A DNA stretch of 31,146 bases from a candidate division TA06 bacterium DG_78 (GCA_001303225.1 LJNI01000004.1:1-31146), one strand, 5' to 3'. Positions 16,196-24,545 are shown, counted from the first letter of the stretch. Numbers and translations are program-made. Notes: generated by a model not told the origin, from the letters alone.

Positions 16196-18239
16196 AAAAT
16201 CACACGAGAAAACATCTCCGTACATGAAGAATATAGTTACACGTACAAAGACACTCCTCTGTATTGTTTTCCTTCTCGCTTTTTCTCTACGGTTGATCTA
16301 CCTTATTCAGATCTCAGATACACCCTATTTTGAATATCCAGCTGGAGACTCAAAGTTTATTTTTGAACGTGCACAAGAAATACTCAGCGCAGATATAATC
16401 GGCACAGAGATCAATTTTCATAGTTCACCAGCCTATCCGTATTTTATAGCGCTCATATTTTGGCTTTCAAAGAATAATTTTTTTGTCTTAGGAATAGTCC
16501 AAATCCTCATTGGTTCGGTAAATTGTCTGCTCATATTCCTCTTAGCAAAAAAAATCACTAAAGGCAAGAACACTCCCGCATTCATTGCTGGTGTTATGGC
16601 TGCCTTGTATGGTATCCTCGCCTTCTTCGACGCAGATATCCTTGCGATTTTTTTTACACTCGTCTTTGTTACTCTCACACTCTTACTCCTCATCGAAGCA
16701 CATCAGTCACACAGAAGAAGCTTGGCACTCCTCGCAGGAATTGCACTCGGCTGTGCAGCGCTCGACAGAACGAATATTGTGCTCTTTGCACCAGTTGCCG
16801 CATGGTTCCTCGCTTCAGAATTCTCTCTCAAACTGAAATCGTGGAAGTGGAAACCCGCTATCCTCTTTATTGTCGGTACTATACTAGTAATCATTCCATT
16901 CACCCTTCGTAACTATTTTGTCGGTAATGACTTCGTACTCGTTTCTTCAAATGCCGGAATAAATCTTTACATAGGGAATAATCCAAAAGCAAACGGTGTC
17001 TTCAATCTTCCGCAAGAGTCAGGATTATCAAATTATGACCTCTATAGAAGTTCAGGAGAGACTGCAGAACGTGAAACTGGTAGACAGCTCAAACCATCAC
17101 AGGTATCACGTTTTTGGATGAAAAAAGCTGTTTCATTTATCGTTGAACATCCAGCTACAGCAGTTACACTCGCGTGGCGTAAATTTCTCTTATTATGGAA
17201 TTTTTATGAAGTTCCAAATCACCTCAATTTCTATTATATCAGAGCAAAGTCTGCCCCAATTTTACATATGTTATTTGTCGGTTTCTGGTTAGTAGCACCG
17301 CTTGCCGTTGTCGGAATTGCATGGAAATGGAAACAGGGGCTCAAGGTATATGACAAGCTCCTCATTGCATTTTTAATTACGTACATGCTTTCACTCTTAC
17401 CATTCTTCATCACCGCACGGTATCGGTTGCCAATGGTTCCCGTGTTGATTGTATTCGCCTCAGTAACTGTCGTAGAAATATTGAATGTAATAAAACAGAA
17501 TAAAATAAAACAATTACTCTGGATTGCTATCGGCCTCATTCTCGTATCAGTATTTGTGGACTGGCAGAGAATACAATTCTCATACAGCTATCAGAGAATT
17601 ATTATCGGCACCAGATACGTTAAAAGAGCACTCGAAAATCCACAATCATACTATAATGACTTTTACAAGGCAATCATTGAGCTCAAGTGGGCTGTCGAGA
17701 CAGAACCATTTGATGCCCATGCACACTATCAACTCGGAAAGGCATATGCATCTATTGGTTATTATTCAGGTGCAATTGATGAGTGGACAATCACCACAAC
17801 AATTGATCCTGAATATCCATCAGCAGTAGAGGTCTTAGAGATTGCACGTGATAGATTCACAACCAAAGGAGATATTGTTTCTGCTGAAGATATACCGAAA
17901 ACACCATATGAGGAAACACAATTATTAGTCGCGCAAAAACAGTATGACCGCGCAGTAGATATGTGTAGGACAATTATCTGCGAAGACCCTTATCACTTTC
18001 AGGCATATAATGATTTAGGCCTCATATTTTTCGAAACAAGACAACATAACCAAGCAATTGATGTACTCACACGGGGGCTACACATAATGCCAGATAACTA
18101 TTTTCTGGTGTACACGCTTGCTGGAATATACTATCGGTTAGGTGAAACAGAAAAGGCAAAGCAATTATTGAAGCACTATGTAGAGATTGATCCACATAAC
18201 ACACGAGTTCTTGAACTGTTGGATATGTTAGAAAAATGA
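16188..18239 (+). CDS. GT39-like polytopic glycosyltransferase with C-terminal TPR domain
   Basis: This 683-residue protein has two parts. Residues about 20-470 carry around a dozen hydrophobic segments with the plan of ArnT/PMT-type lipid-linked sugar transferases: an early periplasmic loop with the acidic YPAGDSKFIFERA (where the catalytic Asp is expected), PAYPYFIALIF, a DADILAIFFTLVF segment, and TLRNYFVGNDFVLVSSNAG with YIGNNPKANG. Residues about 480-683 are soluble tetratricopeptide repeats (YQLGKAYASIGYYSGAIDEW, YNDLGLIFFETRQHNQAIDV, YTLAGIYYRLGETEKAKQLL). It probably transfers a sugar from polyprenyl phosphate to an envelope acceptor, with the TPR part docking partners; both roles are inference. 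The start overlaps the rsmE stop by 8 nt. Confidence 0.82.
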   Translation: MSKKSHEKTSPYMKNIVTRTKTLLCIVFLLAFSLRLIYLIQISDTPYFEYPAGDSKFIFERAQEILSADIIGTEINFHSSPAYPYFIALIFWLSKNNFFVLGIVQILIGSVNCLLIFLLAKKITKGKNTPAFIAGVMAALYGILAFFDADILAIFFTLVFVTLTLLLLIEAHQSHRRSLALLAGIALGCAALDRTNIVLFAPVAAWFLASEFSLKLKSWKWKPAILFIVGTILVIIPFTLRNYFVGNDFVLVSSNAGINLYIGNNPKANGVFNLPQESGLSNYDLYRSSGETAERETGRQLKPSQVSRFWMKKAVSFIVEHPATAVTLAWRKFLLLWNFYEVPNHLNFYYIRAKSAPILHMLFVGFWLVAPLAVVGIAWKWKQGLKVYDKLLIAFLITYMLSLLPFFITARYRLPMVPVLIVFASVTVVEILNVIKQNKIKQLLWIAIGLILVSVFVDWQRIQFSYSYQRIIIGTRYVKRALENPQSYYNDFYKAIIELKWAVETEPFDAHAHYQLGKAYASIGYYSGAIDEWTITTTIDPEYPSAVEVLEIARDRFTTKGDIVSAEDIPKTPYEETQLLVAQKQYDRAVDMCRTIICEDPYHFQAYNDLGLIFFETRQHNQAIDVLTRGLHIMPDNYFLVYTLAGIYYRLGETEKAKQLLKHYVEIDPHNTRVLELLDMLEK

Positions 18240-18266
18240 GCGAGAATCATAAAAATTCCCGCTCAT
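18236..18266 (-). terminator. Rho-independent terminator of tRNA-fMet
   Basis: ATGAGCG-A-GAAT (18236-18247) pairs with ATTC-C-CGCTCAT (18255-18266) around a 7-nt loop, giving 7+4 bp with one internal mismatch. On the minus strand the stem is followed by TTTTTC, fitting termination of the tRNA transcript. The stem begins at the last tRNA base and also covers the stop codon of the convergent gene. Confidence 0.7.
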
Positions 18267-18337
18267 AGCGGGGGCTGGATTCGAACCAGCGACCTTTGGG
18301 TTATGAGCCCAATGAGCTACCGCTGCTCCACCCCGCG
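18266..18337 (-). tRNA. Initiator tRNA-fMet (anticodon CAU)
   Basis: The minus strand folds into a full cloverleaf of 72 nt: acceptor CGCGGGG with CCCCGCU, D arm GAGC...GCUC, anticodon stem UUGGG/CCCAA with loop CUCAUAA, and T arm GCUGG-UUCGAAU-CCAGC. Initiator marks are the unpaired 1-72 position (C1 and U72 here) and the three G-C pairs closing the anticodon stem. The discriminator is A73, and CCA is not encoded. The usual bacterial 1-72 mismatch is C-A; here it is C-U. Confidence 0.96.
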
Positions 18338-18345
18338 ATCAAACT

Positions 18346-18373
18346 ATTATACCTGAATACACCTGTTTGTCAA
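18346..18373 (-). promoter_or_regulatory. Consensus promoter of tRNA-fMet
   Basis: Minus strand: TTGACA (18373-18368), 16-bp spacer, TATAAT (18351-18346), then 8 nt to the mature 5' end of the tRNA. Both boxes are perfect, suggesting strong constitutive expression and almost no 5' leader for RNase P to remove. Confidence 0.9.
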
Positions 18374-18390
18374 GCAGCGGTATTGATTTA

Positions 18391-19404
18391 TTAATTACCC
18401 AATCGTTCATTCATACGGAAATCTAATCGCATCCCAGAACCTTGGTGCCAACAATCACTCGTTGGAAAGAAATCCATATGGACGACTGTTGACGTATAGA
18501 TAAGTGCTGAACCTTTGCCAAAATCTTCTTCTACTTTTACCAGTGTACCAAGTCCTGGTGTGCCGGTCGATACACACTGTGTTTCATGTAATGCCTCGAT
18601 GAATACCTCAATATCAGCTTTGTCCAGAATCCCCTTTTCTCCAGCCAGTGCGTCCATCGTGTATGATTTTATCAACTTGGACCACAGTTTGTTTAATAAT
18701 CCATTATTCGCAAACATATCAAAACAGATGATTCTATCACCAGTCACCACGACCACACCGATCGTCGATTTTGAGAGCTGCGGCACTTTTTTGAAATTTA
18801 CTATGTAATCATCAACCTTTTTCTTTACTTCATCATCTTCATAGTTAGCTCGAACCGTACCAGTGCCTGAGAAGATACCGAGTTTTTCTTGACTCGTCGC
18901 AATCTCATCCCACACCTCTGATTGACTCTCAGATTTTTTAGCGCGCTCTCGCACTGCATTCGGTACGAGGAATCCATCTGATTTAAACTCTGGTGATACA
19001 TGTGTCCACCTCCCATGTTCAACACAGTAGACCGGCACCTGTATCCAACCGCTCTTCGCTGGAATGAGTAGGTCTTCTTTTACCATCCTATCCTGCTTTG
19101 CACCACGTAGCATCTCGCCAGTCATGATAAAGACCATATTTTTGCCACTATTCTTCACTTCGACGGCATTCACCTCACCAGAACCAACTTCTTTGATCTT
19201 CAACCATCCTTTATCCATTGCCTCATCGAGTGTCACATAGTTCTGTAAACTCAATGTCTTGTTTGCGAGGAGCGGAAAGATTGTAAGATTCTTATATTCG
19301 ATTGGTTCACCAACCTTCACTGCGTTGAGGTACTGCAGAATTGCGCCTTCTGCGGCATATGATAAAACACACACCGCTGCCAAGAGTAATATTATTCTCT
19401 TCAT
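18391..19404 (-). CDS. Exported ARPP-1/DUF6569 family protein
   Basis: This 337-residue protein begins MKRIILLLAAVCVLSYAAEG, a signal peptide. The rest matches the ARPP-1 (DUF6569) pattern: YKNLTIFPLLA, YVTLDEAMDKGWLKIKEVG, NAVEVKNSGKNMVFIMTGEM, LRGAKQDRMVKEDLLIPAKS and VPVYCVEHGRWTHVSPEF. Similar domains occur as stand-alone proteins of unknown function; no catalytic residues are established to my knowledge. An AAGGAGG ribosome-binding site sits 5 nt before the ATG. I see no consensus promoter upstream; a TGTATTATACAG palindrome precedes the ribosome-binding site. It is a single gene ending 53 nt before the tRNA. Confidence 0.8.
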   Translation of the reverse strand: MKRIILLLAAVCVLSYAAEGAILQYLNAVKVGEPIEYKNLTIFPLLANKTLSLQNYVTLDEAMDKGWLKIKEVGSGEVNAVEVKNSGKNMVFIMTGEMLRGAKQDRMVKEDLLIPAKSGWIQVPVYCVEHGRWTHVSPEFKSDGFLVPNAVRERAKKSESQSEVWDEIATSQEKLGIFSGTGTVRANYEDDEVKKKVDDYIVNFKKVPQLSKSTIGVVVVTGDRIICFDMFANNGLLNKLWSKLIKSYTMDALAGEKGILDKADIEVFIEALHETQCVSTGTPGLGTLVKVEEDFGKGSALIYTSTVVHMDFFPTSDCWHQGSGMRLDFRMNERLGN

Positions 19405-19477
19405 TGCAACCTCCTTCTACTGTATAATACAGCGCGCACGTGAAAATATTCCCTTGACTACAGGGAGAGATCAATCA

Positions 19478-19506
19478 GGATGCTGGATACATATTTTCCA
19501 GCGTCC
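19478..19506. repeat. 10-bp hairpin between divergent genes
   Basis: GGATGCTGGA (19478-19487) and TCCAGCGTCC (19497-19506) pair over 10 positions with one G-U wobble around a 9-nt loop. It lies between the ARPP-1 gene and pdxJ, which diverge, so terminator function is not expected. The following bases carry short AACCCA/AACCA direct repeats. Confidence 0.4.
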
Positions 19507-19551
19507 TAACCCATAACCCAATAACCAACTTTAAAAATCACTGTTTCCCAG

Positions 19552-19579
19552 TTGACACCGTGCCGTATCTGGGTATAAT
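19552..19579 (+). promoter_or_regulatory. Promoter of the pdxJ-secDF-pgpA-pncC operon, leaderless
   Basis: TTGACA at 19552-19557 and TATAAT at 19574-19579 are perfect boxes with a 16-bp spacer. Five bases then lead to the ATG at 19585, so the transcript should begin at the A of the start codon. Confidence 0.88.
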
Positions 19580-19584
19580 AGCCA

Positions 19585-20295
19585 ATGGAACTTTCAGTAA
19601 ACATTGATCACATTGCAACACTACGGGAAGCCAGGAAAGAAGTATTTCCAGATCCTATTTACGGCGCTGTGGAAGCAGAACTTGCAGGTGCTGATGGTAT
19701 TACTGTCCACCTGCGCGGAGACAGGCGCCACATCAAAGAGCGTGATCTGCAATTACTCAAGGATATCATAAAAACCGAATTGAATCTCGAAATGGCAGCG
19801 ACGACTGAGATGACAAATATTGCTACCAGTATAAAACCGCATCGTGTGACACTCGTACCTGAAGCGCCCGGTGAAATAACGACCCAAGGCGGTTTAAATA
19901 TTTTACAAATAAAAGAAGACGCAAAACTGTTTATATCAAATCTTAAAAACCATGACGTGAGAGTCGGGGTCTTCCTCGATCCCGATATTGAACAGGTAAA
20001 AGAAGCAGCAAGAATCGGAGCCCAGTATATAGAGATCAATACGAATGAGTATTCACGCTCCAAATATATAAAAAATGAAATTATTAAAATTGCCCGCGTT
20101 GCTAAGGCTGCGAGGCGCGAAGGACTTACCGTACACGCTGGCCATGGAATTGACTACAAAAATATCGCATATTTACTAACGGTCAACGAAATTACCGGTT
20201 ATTCCATCGGTTTTGCAATAATTGCGCGCGCCGTATTTGTTGGACTGAGACAGGCCGTATCAGAGATGGTTACGTTAATCAAAGGAGCACGATGA
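19585..20295 (+). CDS. pdxJ: Pyridoxine 5'-phosphate synthase
   Basis: This 236-residue protein is typical in length. It starts MELSVNIDHIATLREARKE and shows ADGITVHLRGDRRHIKERD, NLEMAATTEM, VTLVPEAPGEITTQGGLN, GVFLDPDIEQVKEAA, YIEINTNEYS and LTVHAGHGIDYKN, the PdxJ TIM-barrel blocks with the catalytic His/Glu positions (HLRGDRRH, EMAAT, HAGHG). It forms pyridoxine 5'-phosphate from deoxyxylulose 5-phosphate and 3-amino-2-oxopropyl phosphate. It is first in a long operon; its stop overlaps the secD start by 4 nt (ATGA). The mRNA appears leaderless. Confidence 0.97.
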   Translation: MELSVNIDHIATLREARKEVFPDPIYGAVEAELAGADGITVHLRGDRRHIKERDLQLLKDIIKTELNLEMAATTEMTNIATSIKPHRVTLVPEAPGEITTQGGLNILQIKEDAKLFISNLKNHDVRVGVFLDPDIEQVKEAARIGAQYIEINTNEYSRSKYIKNEIIKIARVAKAARREGLTVHAGHGIDYKNIAYLLTVNEITGYSIGFAIIARAVFVGLRQAVSEMVTLIKGAR

Positions 20296-21806
20296 GATAC
20301 ATCGGGTTAAGAATAGGTATTGTTATTTTCACTATTCTGCTCGGTATCTACGCAATCTATCCGACAATCAAACTGTATACGCAAGAGAATCTATCAAAAG
20401 AAGAACTCCTTACACTCTCGAAGAAGGCAATACATCTCGGTCTCGATCTGAAAGGCGGTATGCACCTCGTACTCGAGGTCGATACGACAGACGTGAAAGA
20501 GAGTCCTCAGGATCTCCAGGAACGCGCCTTCGAGATTATCAAAAATCGTATTGACGAGTTTGGCGTCTATGAACCGACTGTGGAGAAACAATCAGGCGAA
20601 AGAATTCTCGTACAACTTCCTGGTGTCGATAGAGACCGAGCAATAAACTTAATTGAAAAGGTCGCTCACCTCGAGTTTAAACTCGTCGCTGATGAGCGCG
20701 TCGAAGATGTCCTCAAAAAAATCGACCGCTACTTCTCTGATGGAGATACGTTTGCTTTTGAAGAACCGTTCAGTTCGTATCTCATTGGAGTCGAACACGA
20801 TATGGGCATTGATGTCCGTGACGAAGATTCAGTTGTGGCGATGATTGAACAGGCACAAGACATCATACCACCGGACATCGAATTCCTCTTCGGCCCCCGA
20901 GAACCGTACGAAGGTAGAGAAGTGAAACGTTTATACCTATTAAGAGAAGAAGCAGAATTGACTGGAGAGACAATTCGGGATGCCCGTCACCAGCCGTATC
21001 AAGGTCAAAATCTGCAGTATGCAGGTTCGTGGATGATTGAATTGGAATTTAAACGCGAGGCAGCGAGGAAATTTGCATCAATTACCGGAAGAAATATTGG
21101 TAAGCGCCTGGCAATCGTACTCGATAATATTGTCCAATCAGCTCCCTCGATCATCGAGCGGATTCCCCAGGGTAAAGCATCAATCACTGGTAAATTTAAG
21201 GCTGAGGAGGCACGAGATTTGGCTATTGTATTACGTGCTGGTGCGCTTCCTGCACCACTGAAAATTGTTGAAGAACGAACAGTTGGTCCGAGTCTCGGTC
21301 GGGACTCGATCCAGAGCGGAGTACGTGCAGTACTCATCGCTGGTGCCGTGGTTATCGTCTTCATGCTCATCTACTATTCACTCTCTGGATTTGTTGCTGA
21401 TATCGCGCTTTTCTTGAACCTCTTCTTCCTACTCGCAATCCTCAGCTCATTCAGGGGGAGTCTCACCATGCCTGGCATTGCTGGTATCGCATTAACGATT
21501 GGTATGGCAGTCGATGCTAATGTCTTGATATTCGAAAGAATTCGTGAAGAACTCAAGATTGGCAAAACAACACGAACCGCAATTGATCAAGGCTTCGCAC
21601 GTGCCTGGATCACTATTTTCGACTCCAATATCACGACAATTATTATCGGTGTTATCCTCTTCCTCTTTGGTAGTGGGCCAATCAAAGGATTTGCCCTGAC
21701 GCTCACTATCGGACTCATTGCAAACCTCTTCAGCGCAGTTTTTGTCGGCAAAGTCATCTTTAATTACTTTACGTACAAATTTGACATACGTACCTTGAGG
21801 ATTTAA
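20292..21806 (+). CDS. secD: Protein translocase subunit SecD
   Basis: This 504-residue membrane protein has an N-terminal helix, then LGLDLKGGMHLVLEVD, RAFEIIKNRIDEFGVYEPTV and ERILVQLPGVDRDRAINLIE. A large periplasmic part contains a KRLAIVLDNIVQSAP stretch, followed by GKFKAEEARDLAIVLRAGAL, APLKIVEERTVGPSLGRDSI and five C-terminal helices including TIGMAVDANVLIFERIREEL. SecD uses the proton gradient with SecF to pull exported proteins through SecYEG. It is slightly shorter than the E. coli form, as in many bacteria. An AAAGGAG ribosome-binding site lies within the end of pdxJ; secF follows after 2 nt. Confidence 0.97.
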   Translation: MRYIGLRIGIVIFTILLGIYAIYPTIKLYTQENLSKEELLTLSKKAIHLGLDLKGGMHLVLEVDTTDVKESPQDLQERAFEIIKNRIDEFGVYEPTVEKQSGERILVQLPGVDRDRAINLIEKVAHLEFKLVADERVEDVLKKIDRYFSDGDTFAFEEPFSSYLIGVEHDMGIDVRDEDSVVAMIEQAQDIIPPDIEFLFGPREPYEGREVKRLYLLREEAELTGETIRDARHQPYQGQNLQYAGSWMIELEFKREAARKFASITGRNIGKRLAIVLDNIVQSAPSIIERIPQGKASITGKFKAEEARDLAIVLRAGALPAPLKIVEERTVGPSLGRDSIQSGVRAVLIAGAVVIVFMLIYYSLSGFVADIALFLNLFFLLAILSSFRGSLTMPGIAGIALTIGMAVDANVLIFERIREELKIGKTTRTAIDQGFARAWITIFDSNITTIIIGVILFLFGSGPIKGFALTLTIGLIANLFSAVFVGKVIFNYFTYKFDIRTLRI

Positions 21807-21808
21807 TC

Positions 21809-22708
21809 ATGCTTGAGATTGTTAAGAACCCGAATATTGACTTTATTGGTAAGAAGAAATATGGCTTTGTATTTTCTGTAGTCATAACTGTCATCACTCT
21901 CATCCTTATCTTCGCAATAGGACCCAACTTTGGTATTGATTTCACTGGTGGTGCTCTCTTGCAGATAAAATTCTCTCAACCAATCACAACGAGTCAATTA
22001 CGAAATTCACTCGCGCACATTGGTAAGGAGCACGCATCGATTCAATCACTCGGCACCGAGAAAACCGAGTACATCATCAGAGCCTCAGAAGAAGATCCAG
22101 TAGAATTTGCAAAGGCAGTAAAGGATGTGTTGGCCACTAACTTTCCTGATAACGATCGACAAATCTTGAGAGAGGAGACCGTTGAGCCGAAAATAGGTAA
22201 AGAGTTACTCATGAAGACACTGTGGGCAATCATCATTGCTCTCATTCTCATTCTTATCTATGTTTCCTTCAGGTTTGACTATCGGTTCGGTACTGCTGCG
22301 GTCATTGCCTTATTCCACGATGCCCTATTCACGATAGGTGTGCTCGTCCTCACCCAACGTGAGTTTTCTATTGTCGTGGTCGGAGCATTGCTCACCATCA
22401 TTGGCTACTCAATAAATGACTCGATCGTCATCTCAGACCGCATCAGAGAGAAACAGAGAAAGATGCGTAAAGAACCCTATAATGTTGTCCTCAATACAGG
22501 TCTGAATGAAACACTCTCGCGAACAATATTGACCGTTGGTACGACGTTGCTTGCGGTTATTGCACTGTTGATATTTGGTGGTTCAGTAATCGCTGATTTC
22601 GCCTTTACCTTGCTTGTCGGTTTTATCATCGGCACCTACTCGTCAATCTTCATTGTTGCCGGTATTGTTTCGGTCTGGGAAGAAAAATTTCCTAAAAAGA
22701 AAAAATAA
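21809..22708 (+). CDS. secF: Protein translocase subunit SecF
   Basis: This 299-residue membrane protein shows GPNFGIDFTGGALLQIKF, then VEPKIGKELLMKTLWAIIIA, RFDYRFGTAAVIALFHDALF, TIIGYSINDSIVISDRIRE and LNETLSRTILTVGTTLLAV, the SecF pattern with six membrane helices. It ends in a basic KFPKKKK. It forms a complex with SecD. The gene starts 2 nt after the secD stop. The pgpA homology begins 5 nt after its own stop, at a non-standard codon. Confidence 0.97.
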   Translation: MLEIVKNPNIDFIGKKKYGFVFSVVITVITLILIFAIGPNFGIDFTGGALLQIKFSQPITTSQLRNSLAHIGKEHASIQSLGTEKTEYIIRASEEDPVEFAKAVKDVLATNFPDNDRQILREETVEPKIGKELLMKTLWAIIIALILILIYVSFRFDYRFGTAAVIALFHDALFTIGVLVLTQREFSIVVVGALLTIIGYSINDSIVISDRIREKQRKMRKEPYNVVLNTGLNETLSRTILTVGTTLLAVIALLIFGGSVIADFAFTLLVGFIIGTYSSIFIVAGIVSVWEEKFPKKKK

Positions 22709-22713
22709 ATACT

Positions 22714-23151
22714 ATCAAGAAATTAATCGCAACCGGATTCTTTTTGGGCTACCTCCCTGGAGCACCAGCAACGTTTGCGTGTAGTATAAGTATTATCATC
22801 TGGTATTTGCTATCCCCCTATAAAATCACCTATAGTATAGTCGGCTTTATTTTATTCTTTGCTGGTGTTTTTATATCACAGAGCCTGACAAAAGACTGGG
22901 GTAAGGACCCACGGCAGATTGTCATCGACGAATATGCCACGTTGCTCCTGCCACTTTACTTTACCCCAAAGAGGATTATACCCCTCGTAGTAACATTTCT
23001 GCTCTTTCGTTTTTTTGATATCGTGAAACCACCGCCTATCAGAAAACTTGAAGCTATTCCTGGTGGATGGGGTATTATGCTTGACGACCTGGCAGCAGCG
23101 ATATATACAGCAGTTTTGATAATACTCATTACACAGGTTTTTAACATATGA
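22714..23151 (+). CDS. pgpA: Phosphatidylglycerophosphatase A, start codon unclear
   Basis: The frame shows the PgpA pattern: KKLIATGFFLGYLPGAPAT, then DPRQIVIDEYATLLLP, LFRFFDIVKPPPIRKLE and AIPGGWGIMLDDLAAAIYTA, with several membrane helices. It removes the phosphate from phosphatidylglycerol phosphate at the inner membrane. Family proteins usually begin 'MKKLIATG'. Here the codon in the Met position is ATC (22714-22716), 5 nt after the secF stop, and no ATG/GTG/TTG lies in frame before the TTG at 22744. Starting at 22744 would give 135 residues and remove the conserved N-terminal decapeptide. Either ATC initiates through coupling with secF, or a substitution or base-call error changed ATG. 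The stop overlaps pncC by 4 nt. Confidence 0.88.
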   Translation: MKKLIATGFFLGYLPGAPATFACSISIIIWYLLSPYKITYSIVGFILFFAGVFISQSLTKDWGKDPRQIVIDEYATLLLPLYFTPKRIIPLVVTFLLFRFFDIVKPPPIRKLEAIPGGWGIMLDDLAAAIYTAVLIILITQVFNI

Positions 23152-23621
23152 CATTAACGGATTTATCGAAAGCCGTAGGGAAATTACTAACGAAGAGGAA
23201 GGTAACTATCGCTGTTTGTGAATCATGTACTGGCGGAATGTTCGGTAGCATTATTACGGGTATCCCGGGTAGTTCAAAATATTTTTTAGGTGGTGTCATC
23301 GCATATTCTAATTACGTTAAGGTAAAATTTGTAGGTGTACAGCAAAAAACAGTGAAAAAATACGGTGCAGTGAGTGCCGAAACCGCTCGGGAGATGGCTA
23401 CTAGAATACGTAAAAAACTAAAATCTGACATCGGCATTGGTATCACAGGTATTGCTGGACCTACTGGTGGAACAAAGAAAAAACCTGTTGGTCTCGTTTA
23501 TATTGCTCTATCGCTAAGAAGAAAAATTGTTATAAAACAATTTTTATGTAAAGGAATGCGCGAAACAATAAGAAAAAAAGCATGTAAAGAAGCATTATCT
23601 TTATTACGTCATTCTCTATGA
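23148..23621 (+). CDS. pncC: CinA C-terminal-domain nicotinamide-nucleotide amidohydrolase (PncC)
   Basis: This 157-residue stand-alone CinA C-terminal domain has TIAVCESCTGGMFGSIITGI, PGSSKYFLGGVIAYSN, GAVSAETAREMA, GIGITGIAGPTGGTKKKPVG and LVYIAL. By family it deamidates NMN to nicotinate mononucleotide, recycling pyridine nucleotide. The N-terminal CinA domain is absent, as in many bacteria. ATGA overlaps tie it to pgpA before it and to the first permease gene after it; the pgpA-pncC/cinA pairing is common. Confidence 0.93.
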   Translation: MTLTDLSKAVGKLLTKRKVTIAVCESCTGGMFGSIITGIPGSSKYFLGGVIAYSNYVKVKFVGVQQKTVKKYGAVSAETAREMATRIRKKLKSDIGIGITGIAGPTGGTKKKPVGLVYIALSLRRKIVIKQFLCKGMRETIRKKACKEALSLLRHSL

Positions 23622-24037
23622 TACCACTAAAACAATCCGCATTTAAAACATTAAAATCGTTTTCTAAAATAGTACCGCTAATTTTCGGTATGATTTTATT
23701 GATAAGCCTGATCTCAAATTTGATCCCAAAATCTTTTTATTCAAATATCTTTCGTGATAATTTCCTCTTCGATGCAATTCTTGGCAGTGTCATCGGGAGT
23801 ATATCGACAGGCCCCCCAATAACGAGTTATATACTCGGCGGCGAATTCTTAAAAGAAGGTGTGAGCCTCATCGCAGTAACTGCATTCATGGTTGCCTGGG
23901 TTACAGTGGGGATCATACAATTCCCCGCAGAATCTATTATCCTCGGAATGAAATTTGCAATAACGAGGAATATAACGAGCTTCATATTTTCCATAGTTGT
24001 TGCAATTATCACGGTTTTAATATTTAGTTTTATGTAA
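23618..24037 (+). CDS. Half-size permease, N-terminal-half type (ArsP_1/DUF318-like)
   Basis: This 139-residue protein is nearly all membrane helices (about four). Its conserved centre is SVIGSISTGPPITSYILGGE, then FLKEGVSLIAVTAFMVAWVT, VGIIQFPAE and FAITRNITSFIFS. The 'GS.STGPP' turn followed by 'LGGE.LK.GVS' resembles predicted permeases of the ArsP_1 (PF03773) group, which are usually about 300 residues with two related halves. Here only one half is present and the stop is real; the second half is the next gene, in another frame, 7 nt later. Substrate unknown. Confidence 0.72.
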   Translation: MIPLKQSAFKTLKSFSKIVPLIFGMILLISLISNLIPKSFYSNIFRDNFLFDAILGSVIGSISTGPPITSYILGGEFLKEGVSLIAVTAFMVAWVTVGIIQFPAESIILGMKFAITRNITSFIFSIVVAIITVLIFSFM

Positions 24038-24044
24038 GATAAAA

Positions 24045-24545
24045 ATGAGAGATAAATTGAAGAAAAGAAATGCCGCGTGGCTTTTTTTCATTGCAGTTCT
24101 TTTGGTTTATATTGTTCTTGCATTCATAGACTTTGAACTTTTTACTTCAAGTGTAAACTTTTTTTTCAATCTCATAATCAGAATTATTCCTATCTTCATA
24201 ATAATACTCATCTTAATGATAATCACAAACTACTTCATCACTCCTAAACTAATTATGAAGTATTTTAATGCACCAGGAATAAAAAAATGGCTCTTTGTTG
24301 TAATTGCAGGTATATTATCTACTGGACCAATATATATGTGGTATCCCCTCTTAGCAGATCTTAGAGAAAAAGGGATAAACTATGGCTTTACAGCAACGTT
24401 TTTATATAGTCGCGCAATTAAAATATGGTTATTACCAGTAATTGTTTTTTATTTCAGCGTACAATATGTTATTGTGCTAACAGTTGTCATGATTATTTTT
24501 TCCATTATTCAAGGTCTAACAGTTAATAGAATTTTGTCATCATGA
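24045..24545 (+). CDS. Half-size permease, C-terminal-half type (ArsP_1/DUF318-like)
   Basis: This 166-residue membrane protein has about four to five helices. Its core, [20 protein letters not shown] followed by [32 protein letters not shown], repeats the 'STGP' turn of the preceding gene. Together the two genes give about 305 residues, the size of one full ArsP_1-type permease. The frames differ (23618 against 24045) and the second has its own ATG, so a single frameshift would not merge them without also removing the stop and the new N-terminus. The products probably assemble as a heterodimer. The stop overlaps the exonuclease gene by 4 nt. Confidence 0.7.
   Translation: MRDKLKKRNAAWLFFIAVLLVYIVLAFIDFELFTSSVNFFFNLIIRIIPIFIIILILMIITNYFITPKLIMKYFNAPGIKKWLFVVIAGILSTGPIYMWYPLLADLREKGINYGFTATFLYSRAIKIWLLPVIVFYFSVQYVIVLTVVMIIFSIIQGLTVNRILSS

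Noticed and set aside
19501..19530. AACCCA/AACCCAA/AACCA short repeats as an origin or telomere-like element
   Set aside because: Only three imperfect units in a small divergent gap; no DnaA boxes or replication genes nearby.
23618..24545. Permease pair as one gene broken by a frameshift
   Set aside because: The second gene has its own ATG and a hydrophilic MRDKLKKRN start, and a 7-nt gap separates the frames; a single indel would not restore a family-like junction.
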